Assembly (NCBI GenBank): GCA_003221615.1
Contig: QHSQ01000015.1
Location: 1-47,547 of the forward strand
Direction of reading: 5' to 3'
Length of the DNA stretch: 47,547 nucleotides
DNA from: Candidatus Rokuibacteriota bacterium
GTDB lineage: Bacteria; Methylomirabilota; Methylomirabilia; Rokubacteriales; CSP1-6
Both the position numbers and the translations under genes were made by a program. Below the pieces are notes generated by a model. The model made no database searches. It was not told where the DNA came from and saw only the letters and a program-made list of their open reading frames with translations. Below, in pieces: positions 23,971 to 31,766 of this stretch; positions within the stretch are counted from its first letter, which is position 1, and each line of letters begins with the position of its first letter.

Positions 23971-24438
23971 TTACACGGAAGCCCGCTTCTCGAACACCAG
24001 CGGCTGATCCCGATCGTGACGTCCCTCGCGGAAGAGCTCCGGGGCGTTCGGCAGCTCGTAATAGATCTCGAGGTAGTTGCCGTCGGGATCGTGAAAGTAG
24101 ATGCTCTTCTGGCTCACGTGGTCGACGGCGCGGACGATCGGGATCCCGTTCTCCTGCAGGGTGAAATAGGCATCCGCGAGCGCCGCCTCGCTGCCCACGT
24201 GGAAGGCGACGTGATGGACGCCCACGCCACCCGCCACCGGGCGCGGCGCGGTGTCGGGATTCTGAACCGGGAAGAGGTCGACGGTGTGGCCCTGTCCCTC
24301 GAGCGCCATGAAGACGCCCCCGTGCTCGGGATCCTCCTCGACGACCTTGAGCCCGAGGATCGTCGAATAAAAGGCCCGCGACCGCTCCACGTCGCTCACG
24401 CGCAACAGCACATGCCCGATCCCGTTGAGTCGAATCAT
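23971..24438 (-). CDS. VOC-family protein (glyoxalase/extradiol dioxygenase fold)
   Basis: The 155-residue protein has the paired beta-alpha-beta-beta-beta modules of the VOC superfamily: LNGIGHVLLRVSDVERSRAF (metal-ligand His), HTVDLFPVQNPD, then GVHHVAFHVGSEAALADAYF and IYFHDPDGNYLEIYYE with the second-module His and Glu ligands. The HDPDGNxLE element is typical of metal-dependent members. ATG 24438 follows AGGAGGGCGATC. Substrate is unknown; nothing in the neighbourhood helps. Confidence 0.85.
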   Translation of the reverse strand: MIRLNGIGHVLLRVSDVERSRAFYSTILGLKVVEEDPEHGGVFMALEGQGHTVDLFPVQNPDTAPRPVAGGVGVHHVAFHVGSEAALADAYFTLQENGIPIVRAVDHVSQKSIYFHDPDGNYLEIYYELPNAPELFREGRHDRDQPLVFEKRASV

Positions 24439-24481
24439 GATCGCCCTCCTTCTCGTTCTCTCCCAGGTAGTTCCCCGCCCT

Positions 24482-24580
24482 AGCCCAGCGCCTCCGCCTT
24501 GAATCGTCGGAGCACCTCGACGTGCTCGGCGGGGGTCTTGAGGCCGAGCCCCAACCGTCCCGCCTCCGAGCGCCGGACAG
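24482..24580 (-). other. Possible gene remnant, 33 codons
   Basis: A short open stretch on the minus strand reads SEAGRLGLGLKTPAEHVEVL, then RRFKAEALG and a stop at 24482. Codon use and the helix look coding, but an in-frame TGA closes it upstream and no start codon other than TTG is present. It could be the tail of a lost gene. The rest of 24439-24648 shows nothing. Confidence 0.25.
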
Positions 24581-24648
24581 CTCACGACCCTCTGGCGGGA
24601 GTGTACCGCAGGGCCAGGCGCCCCGAGGCTAGGGACGGTCGACCGAGG

Positions 24649-25419
24649 TCAAGCGCCCGAATCCCGGCGCATGACCCAGAGCGCTCCGATCTGCAAGATC
24701 AGCGCGGCCGCGATGGCGGCGGCGAAAGCCTGCGCGATGCCGGCGCGCTCGAGCGAGAGCGCCAGGACGAAGAAGAAGCCGGCGAAGGCGAACAGCCCGA
24801 GCAATAATCCCCGCAGCACGCGAATCGCGGGGCCGGGCCCATCGAGATGATGCGCGAACCCCGCGAGGATGGCTCCATAGAGAGGATAGGTCGCCAGAAT
24901 CCCCGTGAGTGATGGGCCCAGCGCCGTGGCCAGCCCGGTCAGCAGCAGCACGATCGCGGTCGTGACGATGATCCTCGCCGGGATGTCCCAGGGCGGCGGC
25001 GCCACGGGGCGAGTGGCGCCCGCGTCCCTCGGCATGAAGACCAGCGCCACGACGAGGGTGCCGATCACGAGCGCCAGCAGCGGCGCGAGCCTCAAGGTCG
25101 AGCGCTGCAGGAGAGCCGTCGCCGCGGCGAACGCGAGACTTCCTCCGAGCAGCGCCATCGCCCAGTGGCGTCGGCGCGCGAGGCGTCCGTAGAGGACACA
25201 GAACGCTGCTTGAGCGGCGGCGCCGGTCATCGAGCCGACGGCTGCGCCGGCCGCGAACGACAGGCCGTGATCGAGGGCCAGGAAGAACGCGACCGGACCC
25301 GACGTGAGCGGGAATCCGACGAGCCAGCCGCTGACTCCAGGTCCCCAGCGACGCCCGGCCATGCTGACCGCGCCGATCAGCGTGGGTGTGAGCACGAGCT
25401 TGAGCGCCAGACCGTCCAC
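24649..25419 (-). CDS. Multi-pass membrane protein of unknown function
   Basis: The 256-residue protein has about nine or ten hydrophobic helices, including GVSGWLVGFPLTSGPVAFFL, AAVGSMTGAAAQAAFCVLYG, a central charged loop (FMPRDAGATRPVAPPPWDIP) and GILATYPLYGAILAGFAHHL. The internal symmetry of two similar halves (GWLVGFPLTSGPV... against LTGILATYPLYGA...) suggests an inverted or tandem repeat transporter fold, but I cannot name a family. GTG 25419 starts the protein 59 bp after the stop of the sensor kinase gene on the same strand, so it may be the last gene of the unit and a target or partner of that signalling pathway. Confidence 0.65.
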   Translation of the reverse strand: MDGLALKLVLTPTLIGAVSMAGRRWGPGVSGWLVGFPLTSGPVAFFLALDHGLSFAAGAAVGSMTGAAAQAAFCVLYGRLARRRHWAMALLGGSLAFAAATALLQRSTLRLAPLLALVIGTLVVALVFMPRDAGATRPVAPPPWDIPARIIVTTAIVLLLTGLATALGPSLTGILATYPLYGAILAGFAHHLDGPGPAIRVLRGLLLGLFAFAGFFFVLALSLERAGIAQAFAAAIAAALILQIGALWVMRRDSGA

Positions 25420-25478
25420 GCCTGCCGAGCGTATCGCGACCGGCCAGCGACGGGTAGGTGGAAGCGAACGACGACGTG

Positions 25479-28199
25479 CTACAGGAACTTGGGCGTCGAC
25501 TGGGCGCCGGGCACCGTGAAGTAGAAGGTCGCGCCGCGCCCTTCTTCCGAGTCGCACCCGACGTGACCGCCGATCTGCTCGACGATCAGCCGAACCAGAT
25601 AGAGACCGAGGCCGGTCCCATCGGTCTCGAGCGCGGCCACGTTGTCGGCCCGGTAGAACTTCTCGAACAGGTGGCGCTGACTCTCCTTGGGAATTCCGAT
25701 TCCCGTGTCCTGGATCTGCCAGCGCACCACGTCCCGTTCGCGCGTCAGGCGCACGCCGATGTCGCCGCCGCTCGGCGAGTACTTGATCGCGTTCGAGGCG
25801 AGGTTGAGCACGACCTGGCGCAGGAGCTGCGGATCGGCGAATACCTCCAGCACGTCGCTGGATGCCTCCAGCGCCAGCCGGTGGCCCTTCTCGTCCATCT
25901 GCAGCTTCAGATCGTCCAGGACGGTCCGGGTCAGCTCGACCAGGTCGACGAGCTGCGGCGTCGCCTTCATGCGGCCGCTCTCGAGCCGCGAGATGTCGAG
26001 CAGGTCGTTGACGAGCTGGATGAGCCGCTGGGAGGCGCCGAGCGCGTCCTTCATGTAGCTGGTCGCGGTCTCCGGCACCTCCGTCTCCTGCATCGCCAGC
26101 TCCAGCATCCACTTGATGCCCGAGAGCGGCGTGCGGAGCTGATGGGTCGCGAACGAGACGAAGTCGCTCTTCATCTGCGCGATCTCGCGCTCCTGCGTGA
26201 CGTCGTGCAGCGTGATCGTCAGGCCCGTCGTTCGGCCGGCGGCGTCCCGCGTGGCTCGCGCCTCCCAGTGCAGAATGCGGTTGAAATCCGGCACGTCGAG
26301 ATCGCCGCTGGCGCCCTCGGCCGGCGCCACACCGAGGCCGCCGGCGCACGCGAGCAGCAGGTTTTCGGTCGAGACCGCCGAGCATCCGCGACGCAGCACG
26401 CTACCGAGGTCGCTGCCGACCAGCGAGGTCCCCGGACAGCCGAGCAGTTCCCCCGCGTGATGGTTCTCCGCCTGGACGCGGCCGTCGGGGCCCACGAAGA
26501 GCACGCCGTCGGAGGTCGACTCGAGGATCTGCGTGAGCTGGATCCGCTGGGTCTGCGACTCGGCGTAGAGGCTCGCGTTCTGGAGGGCGATGGCGGCCTG
26601 GTCGGCGAAGGCCTGCAGCAGCACGACCTCGTCGCGCGTGAACTCGCGCGTCGAGGCATCGCCGAGGGAGAGCACCCCGATCGTCCGGGCGTTGACGGCC
26701 ACCGGCACGCAGAGGACCGCCCGATCGCCGGTGGTCTGCAGGCGGATGCGCTGCTCGTCGGGCACGACCAGGCCGGGCTCCGCCAGGAGGTCCGTCGTCC
26801 ACACCGGACGACCCTCGTTGACCGCTCGTCCCGCCATCGAGGCGCCGGCCGGCAACTGGTCTCCGAGCCGGAATCCCTGCCGCGCCCGGCCGCTGATGCC
26901 GACGGCGACGAGCGAGCTGTCGGGCTGGCGCAGCCAGAGCACGGAGGACTGCACGGCGAACAGCGTCAGGATCGGCTGAACGACCCGATCGGCGACCTGG
27001 CCCACGTCGAGGTCTTCCGTCAAGGTCCGCGCGACCCGGGCCAGCTCCTCGGCTTCACGCTGCCGCCGCGCCAGGTCGCGCGTGGCGTCGCGGATCCGCT
27101 CCTCGAGGCGGGCCTGCGAGGCTCCGAGCTCGGTCGCCATCTGGTTGAACTGCAGCGCGAGCTCGCCGATCTCGTCGGCGGTCTCGATCGGCACGCGATG
27201 ATCGAGCTCGCCGCGGCCGAAGCGCTGCACGCCCAGCCGCAAACGCTCGAGCGGCCGAGTGAGGCGCGCGCTCAGCACGTGAGCTGCCCCGGCACTGACC
27301 AGCACGCCGGCCGCGGTGAGCGCGGCGAAGAACCAGAGCTTGCGGCCCACCGCCGCGGTCACGACGGCCCGCGGGTGCTCGACGACCACGCCCCAGCCGA
27401 CGCGATCCACGCGCAGGCCCGTCGCCATTGCTTCCACGCCGCGCTCGTTCGTGTAGGAGCCGGTGACGCCGCTCGGGTGGTCCTGTTCGAGGAGGCTCCG
27501 AACGAACGGCCGACCGCTCAGGGACAACCGCTTGAGCACGAGATTGGCGTCGTCGGCGGCGATCAGCCCGCCGCGCCGGTCGACGATGTAGGCGCGTCCG
27601 TCTTGACCCAGGCTGAGCTCGGCGGTCAGCGTCCAGAGATCCTTGAGATTCAGGACCCCGACGACGAGCAGCCGGCCTTCCGCGGCGCCCGAGAGCGGCG
27701 CGGCGAGCGTCAGCCAGGGCTCGGACGTCTCGGTGGTCGTGACCGCGCCCCAGGCCACTCCGCGACCTCGCGGGATCGTGTCGAGCGCCGGGGGTGCGTC
27801 GGTCGCCGAGCTCGCCATCACCTCGCGGCGCGACAGTCGGTAGCGCCACGTCCGGGGCGGCTCGAAGATGCCGACCTCCTCGAAGGCCCGCTCGCGCGCG
27901 AGAAACCGCTGGCCCACGATCGCGAGACCCTTCGGGTCGCCGTCGATGACGGCGGCGCGGAAGAGCTGCGCGACCGTCGTCAGCCCTTCCTCCTTGTCGG
28001 CGAGAAAGAAGTCGATCTGGTCCCGCACGCCGCGGACAGCGACCAGCTGGAGCTCACGCCGGGCATCGTGAACGTCCCGCAGCGCGCCGGGCAGCCAGAT
28101 CAGGTTGACGCCCACGACGGCGATGACGCTCGCCGCCGCCAGCAGGAGAAACAGTCGCCGGCGCAGGGTTCCCAGCCGAGGGCCGATCGCGGGGAGCAT
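25479..28199 (-). CDS. Multidomain sensor histidine kinase (Cache-HAMP-GAF-PAS-HisKA-HATPase)
   Basis: The 906-residue protein has TM1 (about 17-38), a large periplasmic Cache-type sensor (about 45-290) with YIVDRRGGLIAADD, TM2 (about 290-312), HAMP (RLTRPLERLRLGVQRFGRGE), a GAF domain (about 400-540), a PAS domain (ILESTSDGVLFVGPDGRVQA), the H-box FVSFATHQLRTPLSGIKWML with phosphorylated His about residue 686, N-box LNLASNAIKYSPSGG, G1 DTGIGIP and G2 GTGLGLYL. The gene starts 13 nt after the stop of an ABC-type substrate-binding protein gene, so the binding protein may present a ligand to the periplasmic sensor. No response regulator lies beside it. Confidence 0.93.
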   Translation of the reverse strand: MLPAIGPRLGTLRRRLFLLLAAASVIAVVGVNLIWLPGALRDVHDARRELQLVAVRGVRDQIDFFLADKEEGLTTVAQLFRAAVIDGDPKGLAIVGQRFLARERAFEEVGIFEPPRTWRYRLSRREVMASSATDAPPALDTIPRGRGVAWGAVTTTETSEPWLTLAAPLSGAAEGRLLVVGVLNLKDLWTLTAELSLGQDGRAYIVDRRGGLIAADDANLVLKRLSLSGRPFVRSLLEQDHPSGVTGSYTNERGVEAMATGLRVDRVGWGVVVEHPRAVVTAAVGRKLWFFAALTAAGVLVSAGAAHVLSARLTRPLERLRLGVQRFGRGELDHRVPIETADEIGELALQFNQMATELGASQARLEERIRDATRDLARRQREAEELARVARTLTEDLDVGQVADRVVQPILTLFAVQSSVLWLRQPDSSLVAVGISGRARQGFRLGDQLPAGASMAGRAVNEGRPVWTTDLLAEPGLVVPDEQRIRLQTTGDRAVLCVPVAVNARTIGVLSLGDASTREFTRDEVVLLQAFADQAAIALQNASLYAESQTQRIQLTQILESTSDGVLFVGPDGRVQAENHHAGELLGCPGTSLVGSDLGSVLRRGCSAVSTENLLLACAGGLGVAPAEGASGDLDVPDFNRILHWEARATRDAAGRTTGLTITLHDVTQEREIAQMKSDFVSFATHQLRTPLSGIKWMLELAMQETEVPETATSYMKDALGASQRLIQLVNDLLDISRLESGRMKATPQLVDLVELTRTVLDDLKLQMDEKGHRLALEASSDVLEVFADPQLLRQVVLNLASNAIKYSPSGGDIGVRLTRERDVVRWQIQDTGIGIPKESQRHLFEKFYRADNVAALETDGTGLGLYLVRLIVEQIGGHVGCDSEEGRGATFYFTVPGAQSTPKFL

Positions 28200-28212
28200 C
28201 GGCGCCGCGGAG

Positions 28213-29196
28213 CTACTCGACGATGCGCTCGGCCCGCTCGAGGAGCGTGAGCGAAGGCTTCAACCCGATCGTCCGCGCCGTGACGAGGTTGATCGCGAGC
28301 ACGAGCTTGTCCGGGATCTGGATCGGGATCTCGGCCGGCGCCATGCCCGCGAGCACGCGGTCGACGACCCGCGCCGTCTGCTGACCCATCCGCCGGTAGT
28401 TCGCGCCGTACGAGATCAGTGCGCCGGAAGCGACCATCTCGTCCTCGTGCGCCATCAACGCCACCTTGTCCTCGCGCGCACGCTGGATGAGGAGATTGAT
28501 GTGGGCGCTCAGGAGGCCGGAGGGCACGTGAAAAATCGCGTCGAAGGCGCCCTTGGGGAGCGCGCCGAGCTCGCGCGTGATGTCGTCCCGGCTGGTGACG
28601 TCACGGCGGATCAGCGTCATGCCCAGCTGATCAGCGGTGCGCTGCGCGACGTTGAAGCTGATCTCGGCGATGCTCTCCTTGGCGACCAGGCACAGGACGC
28701 GGCGCGCGTCGGGCGCGATCTCCTTCAGGATCTCGAGGCGCTTTCCGGAGAGCGGGCCCGAGTACACGGACACTCCCGTGAGATTGTTGCCGGACGAGGC
28801 GTAGTTCGGAACCAGCCCGGAGCGTACGGGATCGCCGACCCAGGTGAACACGATCGGGATCGTCGAGGTCGCGGTCCTGGCCGCCACGGTGTGGGAGGTA
28901 CCGACGGTGACCAGGACGTCGGGCTTGGCGGCGACCAGCGCCTGGGCCTGCGCCTTCACGTCGGATCCGGTCCCCTTCGTGTCCTCGACGAGCAGCGACA
29001 GGTTCACGTTCTCGCGGTAGCCGAGCTGACCGAGTCCCTCACGGAATCCCGCCAGGACCTCGCCGAAGCCGAGTCCCGGCGTCAAGACCGCGACCTTGAC
29101 GGTTCGAGCGGGCGGGGCCGCGTGGAGCGTGGCGACGAGGAGCATCGCGAGCGCGCCGACGCAGGGGAGCGCCGTCCTCCATGTCTGTGGCCGCAT
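28213..29196 (-). CDS. ABC-type substrate-binding protein (TrpX/ABC_sub_bind family)
   Basis: The 327-residue protein has a signal peptide (LPCVGALAMLLVATLHAAPP) and the two-domain fold of the ABC_sub_bind/TrpX group: VKVAVLTPGLGFGEVLAGFREGL, ALVAAKPDVLVTVGTSHTVA, IPIVFTWVGDPVRSGLVPNY, GNNLTGVSVYSGPLSGKRLE, and a late VTARTIGLKPS. These families bind amino-acid or nucleobase-like ligands, and no permease or ATPase gene is adjacent. Instead the next gene, 13 nt on, is a Cache sensor kinase. It is therefore likely a signal-binding protein for that kinase. Ribosome site GGGAGGGAGA precedes ATG 29196. Confidence 0.85.
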   Translation of the reverse strand: MRPQTWRTALPCVGALAMLLVATLHAAPPARTVKVAVLTPGLGFGEVLAGFREGLGQLGYRENVNLSLLVEDTKGTGSDVKAQAQALVAAKPDVLVTVGTSHTVAARTATSTIPIVFTWVGDPVRSGLVPNYASSGNNLTGVSVYSGPLSGKRLEILKEIAPDARRVLCLVAKESIAEISFNVAQRTADQLGMTLIRRDVTSRDDITRELGALPKGAFDAIFHVPSGLLSAHINLLIQRAREDKVALMAHEDEMVASGALISYGANYRRMGQQTARVVDRVLAGMAPAEIPIQIPDKLVLAINLVTARTIGLKPSLTLLERAERIVE

Positions 29197-29213
29197 TTCT
29201 CCCTCCCGGAAAA

Positions 29214-29238
29214 TCGACTCTATAATTGCAAGAGTCGA
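29214..29238 (-). promoter_or_regulatory. Inverted repeat in the leader of the binding-protein/kinase operon
   Basis: A perfect 8-bp inverted repeat (29214-29221 with 29231-29238, 9-nt spacer) is followed in minus-strand sense by TTTT and then the ribosome site of the binding-protein gene. The spacer holds -10-like TATAAT/ATTATA sequence. It could be an operator over the promoter or an attenuator. A second hairpin, CGGAAAG/CTTTCCG, lies upstream at 29267-29286. The 192-bp gap up to 29388 shows no gene. Confidence 0.45.
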
Positions 29239-29388
29239 GCCACCGGAAACGGCGAACCAACCGCGACGGAAAGGACAGACTTTCCGCGATGAAAGACGGG
29301 GCTGGCGAGCCGGCGCCGCGATGCGGGGAAGGACGAGCGTGACAGGAATGCCGCGGGCGCGCCAGGACTGGCGGAGATCAGCCGCGGG

Positions 29389-30096
29389 TCAGCGGGCGAC
29401 GCGCAACATGAAGCGCCGCCCTTGATCGCTCAGCTCGACGCCGTCTTCGCGGATTTCCTCGATCCGTAGCCGGCCGTCGATCGAATCGCCCTCGCGGTAG
29501 CGGCGGCCGCTGATGAAGACCATTCGCTCGGCGGGCACGTCGGCGTAGATCAGCGCCTCGAGCCTGAGCCCCGACGCCTCCGGGGGCGCGGCGGGTCGTG
29601 AGGCCGCGACTGGCGGCGTCGCCGGTGCAGGCGTCGGCTGCACGGTCGGTGTCCCGGAGCGAGGACTCGGCGTGATCGGCGGCGCTGGCGTCTGGACGCG
29701 AGGGCTCGGTGTCGACGCTGATGGTGGCGGGCTCGGCCTGGACGGAGTCGCCGGTGTCTCGGCGCTACGCTCGGTCGTCGACGCCGTCGGCTTGCCAACC
29801 TTCGTCTCGGGGCTCGGCAGCGGCTCGAGCTTGACGAGGGGGCGCGGGCTCTCCACCGGCGGAGCCGGGACGGCAACCGGTTCAGGCGGCGCGGCGACCG
29901 GGGCAGGATGGAGCCACCAGAAGAGCACGCCGGCCAGGAGCAGCGCGTTCACCGCAAGCGCCGCGAGCAGACGTCCGGGCGTCAGGCTCCACGCCGATCG
30001 CGGCCGCGGCGCGGGCGACAGGAGTCGCTGCACGACGGGAGCCTGCCGGTCTCGCTGTTGGGCGGCCTTCGTGAGCGCGTCGAGGATGTAGGACAT
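29389..30096 (-). CDS. gspB: GspB-like type II secretion accessory protein
   Basis: The 235-residue protein begins MSYILDALTKAAQQRDRQAP, the standard N-terminus of GspB/ExeB proteins, has one helix (LLAALAVNALLLAGVLFWWL), a long Pro/Ser/Thr-rich periplasmic linker (about 65-175) and a C-terminal T2SSB domain: LRLEALIYADVPAERMVFIS, GRRYREGDSIDGRL and GVELSDQGRRFML. GspB works with GspA to help secretin assembly across peptidoglycan. It follows the gspA-like gene by 2 nt. No other gsp gene is in the window. Confidence 0.88.
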   Translation of the reverse strand: MSYILDALTKAAQQRDRQAPVVQRLLSPAPRPRSAWSLTPGRLLAALAVNALLLAGVLFWWLHPAPVAAPPEPVAVPAPPVESPRPLVKLEPLPSPETKVGKPTASTTERSAETPATPSRPSPPPSASTPSPRVQTPAPPITPSPRSGTPTVQPTPAPATPPVAASRPAAPPEASGLRLEALIYADVPAERMVFISGRRYREGDSIDGRLRIEEIREDGVELSDQGRRFMLRVAR

Positions 30097-30098
30097 CC

Positions 30099-31751
30099 CT
30101 ACTGTCGTACCCCGTTGAGGGAGGGAGCGTTCGCTCCCGGCGCCGTCGCGACCAGGCGCACGAGCGTCTCTTCACCCGCGATGCCATCGGGAATCAGCGA
30201 CTCGACCTGCTGGAAGACAGCGACCTTGCGCTTGAGCTCATCGTCGTAGATCTGGTTGGCCTTCGCGGCGGTGGGCTGCCCGTCGAGCGCGCCGAGTCGC
30301 TGGCGCAGCCAGGCGACGTCGCGGCCCTCCATGCCGGGCTGGAGCGGCAGGGGCCCGGTCACCGGCGATTTCCAGATCATCACGAAGGGGCCGTCCCAGA
30401 AGCGCTCGACCTCGACACTCGGCAGGGTGACCCGGCGCGAGCCGATCTCGAGCGTCGCCCGCTCACCGTCGAGACTCGCCAGGACGACGTGATGCTTCCG
30501 GCCGTCGGGTGTGGCGAGCTCGAGGATCGCCGGAAGATTGAGACGCCGTAGCACGGTCCACGTTCCCGTTCGGGCCAGGCAGCGCAGGCCCGCCGCGCGT
30601 CCGAGCTCGCAGCCGCGATCGGGGGTCGCGCTCTTGGTGTCGAGAGTCGCGCTCCGGGCGTCGAGACCCCAGAGCGCGTAGAGGTTCACGAAGGCGCTCG
30701 CCCTGTCGGCGCTGACCTCGGGGTCGTCCAGAATCGCCGTCAGAGTCGGCGCCGCCGGCCGTCGCTCGTCGGTCGTCGCCGCCGCAACCGCTGGGTCTGG
30801 CGAAGGCGGGCTCTTCTCGGCACGCGTGAGCGGCCACGCGCCGAGAGTGCGCAGCCCGCCCGTCGCGATCAGCGCGACGGTACTGCCCGCGGCGACCAGG
30901 AGGACCGCGGTTGCCGTCGCCGCGAGCCATCGGCGGCCGCGCCGCGCGCCCAGCACTTCCTTGGCCGCTCGGCGGACGACCGCCTCCTTGACCCGCGTCT
31001 GCCCCGTCGCGTAGGCGCCGAGCAGGGCGCGATCGCAGATCGTGTTCAGCAGGCGCGGGGTGCCCTGTGACAAGCGGTGCGCCGCGCGCACGGCCTGCTT
31101 GGTGAAGATCGGCTGCCGCTGGCCGGCGATCTCCATCCGATGCGCCACGTACCGCTGCGACTCTTGCTCTGTGAAGGACCGCAGGTGGTAGCGCGCGGTC
31201 ACGCGCTGCGAGAGCTGGCGCAGATTGCGTCGGGCCAGCAAATCGGCCAGCTCGGGCTGGCCGATCAGGACCACCTGGAGGAGCTTTTCCTTCGTCGTCT
31301 CCAGATTCGTCAGGAGGCGGATCTCCTCCAGCACCCGCGCGCGCAGGTTCTGGGCCTCGTCGATGATGAGCACGGTGCGTCGGCCACGGGCGTGCGCGTC
31401 GAGCAGCGCCTGGGACAGTGTGTCGACCAATACCTTCAAACTCGTCGTGCCGGCTGGATACGGGATGCGGAGCTCGTCGCATACCCCAGCCAGGAGCTCA
31501 ACCGAGGTGAGCCGTGGATTGAAAATCATGGCGACGTCGACCTCGGGCGGCAGCTGCTCGAGGAGCGCGCGGCAGACTGTGGTCTTACCGGTCCCTACCT
31601 CGCCCGTCAGCTGCACGAAGCTGCCGCCCTCACCGATCCCATAGAGCAGATGGGCGAGGGCCTCCCGGTGCGCCTCGCTCAGATAGAGGTAGCGCGGATC
31701 GGGGGCCAGCGAGAACGGCCGCTCTGTGAGGCCGAAGTATGCCGCGTACAT
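30099..31751 (-). CDS. gspA: GspA/ExeA-like AAA ATPase with peptidoglycan-binding domain
   Basis: The 550-residue protein starts MYAAYFGLTERPFSLAPDPR, typical of GspA/ExeA, with Walker A in TGEVGTGKTTVCRALLEQLP, Walker B in RRTVLIIDEAQNLRARVLEE, and a Sensor-2 region. A transmembrane helix near residue 265 (LAATATAVLLVAAGSTVALI) leads to a periplasmic part with a Cys-containing mid-domain and a C-terminal PGB_1 peptidoglycan-binding domain (PGMEGRDVAWLRQRLGALDG). GspA with GspB forms the complex that lets secretins pass the cell wall. The protein is of normal length. The secretin-core gene at 1779-2426 is not close enough to assume a link. Confidence 0.9.
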   Translation of the reverse strand: MYAAYFGLTERPFSLAPDPRYLYLSEAHREALAHLLYGIGEGGSFVQLTGEVGTGKTTVCRALLEQLPPEVDVAMIFNPRLTSVELLAGVCDELRIPYPAGTTSLKVLVDTLSQALLDAHARGRRTVLIIDEAQNLRARVLEEIRLLTNLETTKEKLLQVVLIGQPELADLLARRNLRQLSQRVTARYHLRSFTEQESQRYVAHRMEIAGQRQPIFTKQAVRAAHRLSQGTPRLLNTICDRALLGAYATGQTRVKEAVVRRAAKEVLGARRGRRWLAATATAVLLVAAGSTVALIATGGLRTLGAWPLTRAEKSPPSPDPAVAAATTDERRPAAPTLTAILDDPEVSADRASAFVNLYALWGLDARSATLDTKSATPDRGCELGRAAGLRCLARTGTWTVLRRLNLPAILELATPDGRKHHVVLASLDGERATLEIGSRRVTLPSVEVERFWDGPFVMIWKSPVTGPLPLQPGMEGRDVAWLRQRLGALDGQPTAAKANQIYDDELKRKVAVFQQVESLIPDGIAGEETLVRLVATAPGANAPSLNGVRQ

Positions 31752-31766
31752 GGGTATCGCTTCTAG

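Noticed and set aside
24482-24595. A third selenoprotein at the TGA before the 33-codon remnant
   Set aside because: The sequence before the TGA does not continue a protein, no family fits, and no active-site Cys is expected there.
25458-28250. Long open frame on + opposite the sensor kinase (over 900 codons)
   Set aside because: It mirrors the kinase gene; it has no recognisable domain and an antisense-type composition.
29239-29330. A cyclic di-GMP (GEMM) riboswitch on + between the binding protein and gspB-like genes
   Set aside because: Some pieces (GGCGAACC, a GNRA-like turn) resemble it, but the required GGGACGCAAAGCC-type core is absent, and no gene on + follows.
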